NCBI RefSeq assembly: GCF_029227915.1
Contig: NC_079882.1
Coordinates: 31,116,001-31,180,000 of the forward strand
Length of the DNA: 64,000 bases
Reading direction: 5' to 3'
Source: Hydractinia symbiolongicarpus
Lineage: Eukaryota > Cnidaria > Hydrozoa > Anthoathecata > Hydractiniidae
Both the position numbers and the translations under genes were made by a program. The notes under the pieces were generated by a model. That model had not been told where the DNA came from. It saw only the letters and a list, made by a program, of their open reading frames with translations, and did no database searches. Numbering within the stretch: position 1 is the stretch's first letter; every line of letters starts with the position of its first letter. This document shows, piece by piece, positions 62,601-64,000 of this stretch.

Positions 62601-64000
62601 CCAAAATCAGTCGAATTAAGTCCCTCGGTCAATCGTTTCACTGTTAAAAGCGACGCAACCTAGTAATATCTGAAACATATCGCTAAGTACATGTTTGTAC
62701 GAATATGTGACGCAACCGTTGTAACTCAAACGGACTGATACCGTTAGAAAGTCAATGAAATATAGTTTTTGAAATTGTGTCCATTTATTCAGCGTGTGCT
62801 ATCGTCTAGGATTGGTCCCAAAGTACAAAATGGCTTATTTATCTACATTTTTTAATAAAGCGCTAACACAGCGCCCAGTGGAAATGCTTTGTTCCAGCAA
62901 TCATTTCAAATTAAGAAGAACGTTTTTTCTTGGAGTCCAGTTGTCTTATTGATCATATCTCTAGGGTCAAAGTTCAAAATCATTTCAATTAAGTCCCACA
63001 GTCAATCGTTTCATTGTTAAAAGCGATGCAACCTGGTAATATCTGAGACATATCGCTAAATACATGTTTGTACGAATATGTGACGCAACCGTTGTAACTC
63101 AAACGGAGTGATACCGTTACAAAGTCAATGAAATTTAGTTTTTGAAAATGTCTCTATTTCTTCTGCGCGAGCTAACAGCTAGGATTGGTCCTACAGTAAA
63201 AAATGACTTATTTATCTAAATTTTTAAATGAAGCGCTACCACAGCTCCCAGTGTAATTGCTGAGTTCCAGCAACCATGTCAGAATAAGAAGAATGTTAAT
63301 TCTTGGAGTCTAATTGGCTCATTCATCACATTTATAAGTTCAAAGTCCAAAATCAGCTCAATTAAGTCCCACATTCAATCGTTTCACTGTTAAAAGCGAT
63401 GCAACCTGGTAATATCAGAAACATATCGCAAAATACATGTTGGTACAAACATGTGACGCAACCGTTGTAACTCAAACGGAGTGATACCGTTACAAAGTCA
63501 ATGAAATTTAGTTTTTAAAAATGTCTCTATTTCTTCAACGCGGGCTAACGGCTAGGAATGGTCCCACAGTAAAAAATGTCTTATTTATCTAAATTTTTTA
63601 ATAAAGCGCTACCACAGCGCCCAGCGAAAATGCTCTGTTCCAGCAATCATTTCAAATTAAGAAGAACCTTTTTTCTTGGACTCCAGTTGTCTTATTGATC
63701 ATATTTTTAGGGTCAAAGTCCAAAATCAGTTCAATTAAGTCCCACAGTAAATTGGTTCACTGTTAAAAGCACTGCAACTTGGTACTATCTGAAAGATATC
63801 GCTAAACACATGTTGGTACAAATATGTGACGCAACCGTTGTACTTCAACGGACGGATACCGTTAGAAACTCAATGAAATTTAGTTTTTGAAACTGTCTGT
63901 ATTTCTGCAGCGTGCGCTATCGTCTAGGATTGGTCCCAAAGTACAAAATGGCTTATTTATCTACATTTTTTAATAAAGCGCCACCACAGCGCCCAGTGGA
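56641..64000 (+). repeat. Satellite, right end of the window
   Basis: Continuous monomers to the last base, no gene. Adjacent near-identical monomers of the CGTGCGCTATCGTCTAGG type lie at about 57220-57590 and 57591-57960. About 60930-61560 resembles about 56100-56740. Local oddities are a monomer without the GCGCT palindrome at about 59893 and a small GGTCGGTCCCACAG duplication at about 62439. At about 62440-62760 a monomer of the middle-window family (ACCGCTGAATTCCAG) reappears far from its main block. Confidence 0.75.
59861..59915 (+). repeat. Monomer lacking the GCGCT palindrome
   Basis: The usual AATAAAGCGCTATCACAGCGC then CCAGTGTAATCGTTGAG is reduced to AATAAAGCGTTATCGTTGAG at about 59887-59906, a loss of about 18-19 bases. 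The deletion removes the whole right arm and centre of the palindrome. It is the only copy I noticed with this loss. The two sides share short repeats (GCG and T-A-TCG), so replication slippage or hairpin bypass is a simple explanation. Confidence 0.75.

Larger units (their letters stand above)
22469..64000 (+). repeat. Satellite array, right arm, about 372-bp monomer
   Basis: The same head-to-tail satellite resumes in mid-monomer after the LINE tail and continues in the same orientation to the end of the window, about 111 copies by length. No second transposon or gene interrupts these 41.5 kb. Monomer families change along it: GTGTAACCGCTGAATTCCAG types to about 28 kb, then alternating types with CGTGCGCTATCGTCTAGG, GATTGGTACCACAG, CTACAGTAAAAAA and TTGATCATATTTC to the end. 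The array continues beyond the window. Confidence 0.97.

Noticed and set aside
1-64000. CRISPR-like array
   Set aside because: The repeats are about 372 bp and contiguous, with no unique spacers and no cas genes; this is satellite DNA.

Overview
The window is a single block of tandem satellite DNA broken once by a retrotransposon. About 61.8 kb of the 64 kb consists of head-to-tail copies, all in one orientation, of a monomer of about 372 bp (roughly 166 copies by length). The array runs off both ends of the window. No host gene, tRNA, rRNA, operon or CRISPR array is visible. A long satellite array plus a non-LTR retrotransposon means a eukaryote. The reverse transcriptase resembles the CR1/L2/Jockey-type elements common in invertebrates, so an invertebrate is my best guess; the species cannot be told from this sequence. 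A centromeric or pericentromeric location is plausible but not shown.

Layout. Positions 1-20290 are the left satellite arm, with visible higher-order structure: a 744-bp dimer three times in a row, tetramers of about 1490 bp in tandem, and a block of about 2.45 kb copied 6.3 kb away. Positions 20291-22468 are a 5'-truncated LINE. It has one uninterrupted 602-codon reverse-transcriptase frame, a 3' UTR of about 316 bp, and a tail of exactly 13 TAA units. Positions 22469-64000 are the right satellite arm. It contains a 4476-bp unit (12 monomers) in two full copies plus part of a third at about 36.6-46.1 kb, and a 2984-bp unit (8 monomers) in two full copies plus part of a third at about 50.1-56.6 kb.

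The satellite falls into regional families: roughly 1-17 kb, 17-31 kb and 31-64 kb. Each family is more alike inside than between, as expected from local unequal exchange and gene conversion. Two symmetric motifs recur in the monomer. One is a GC-rich palindrome, GCGCT-N5-AGCGC, whose inner pairs change together in some variants. The other is a CCGTT/AACGG/CCGTT triple.

The only protein-coding sequence is the LINE fragment. It lacks the endonuclease and a start codon, so it is a dead-on-arrival copy with an intact frame and is probably young. The many 62-70 codon frames on the minus strand are repeated images of the satellite monomer and are not annotated as genes. Block boundaries and copy counts were read by eye and are approximate to some tens of bases unless stated as exact.
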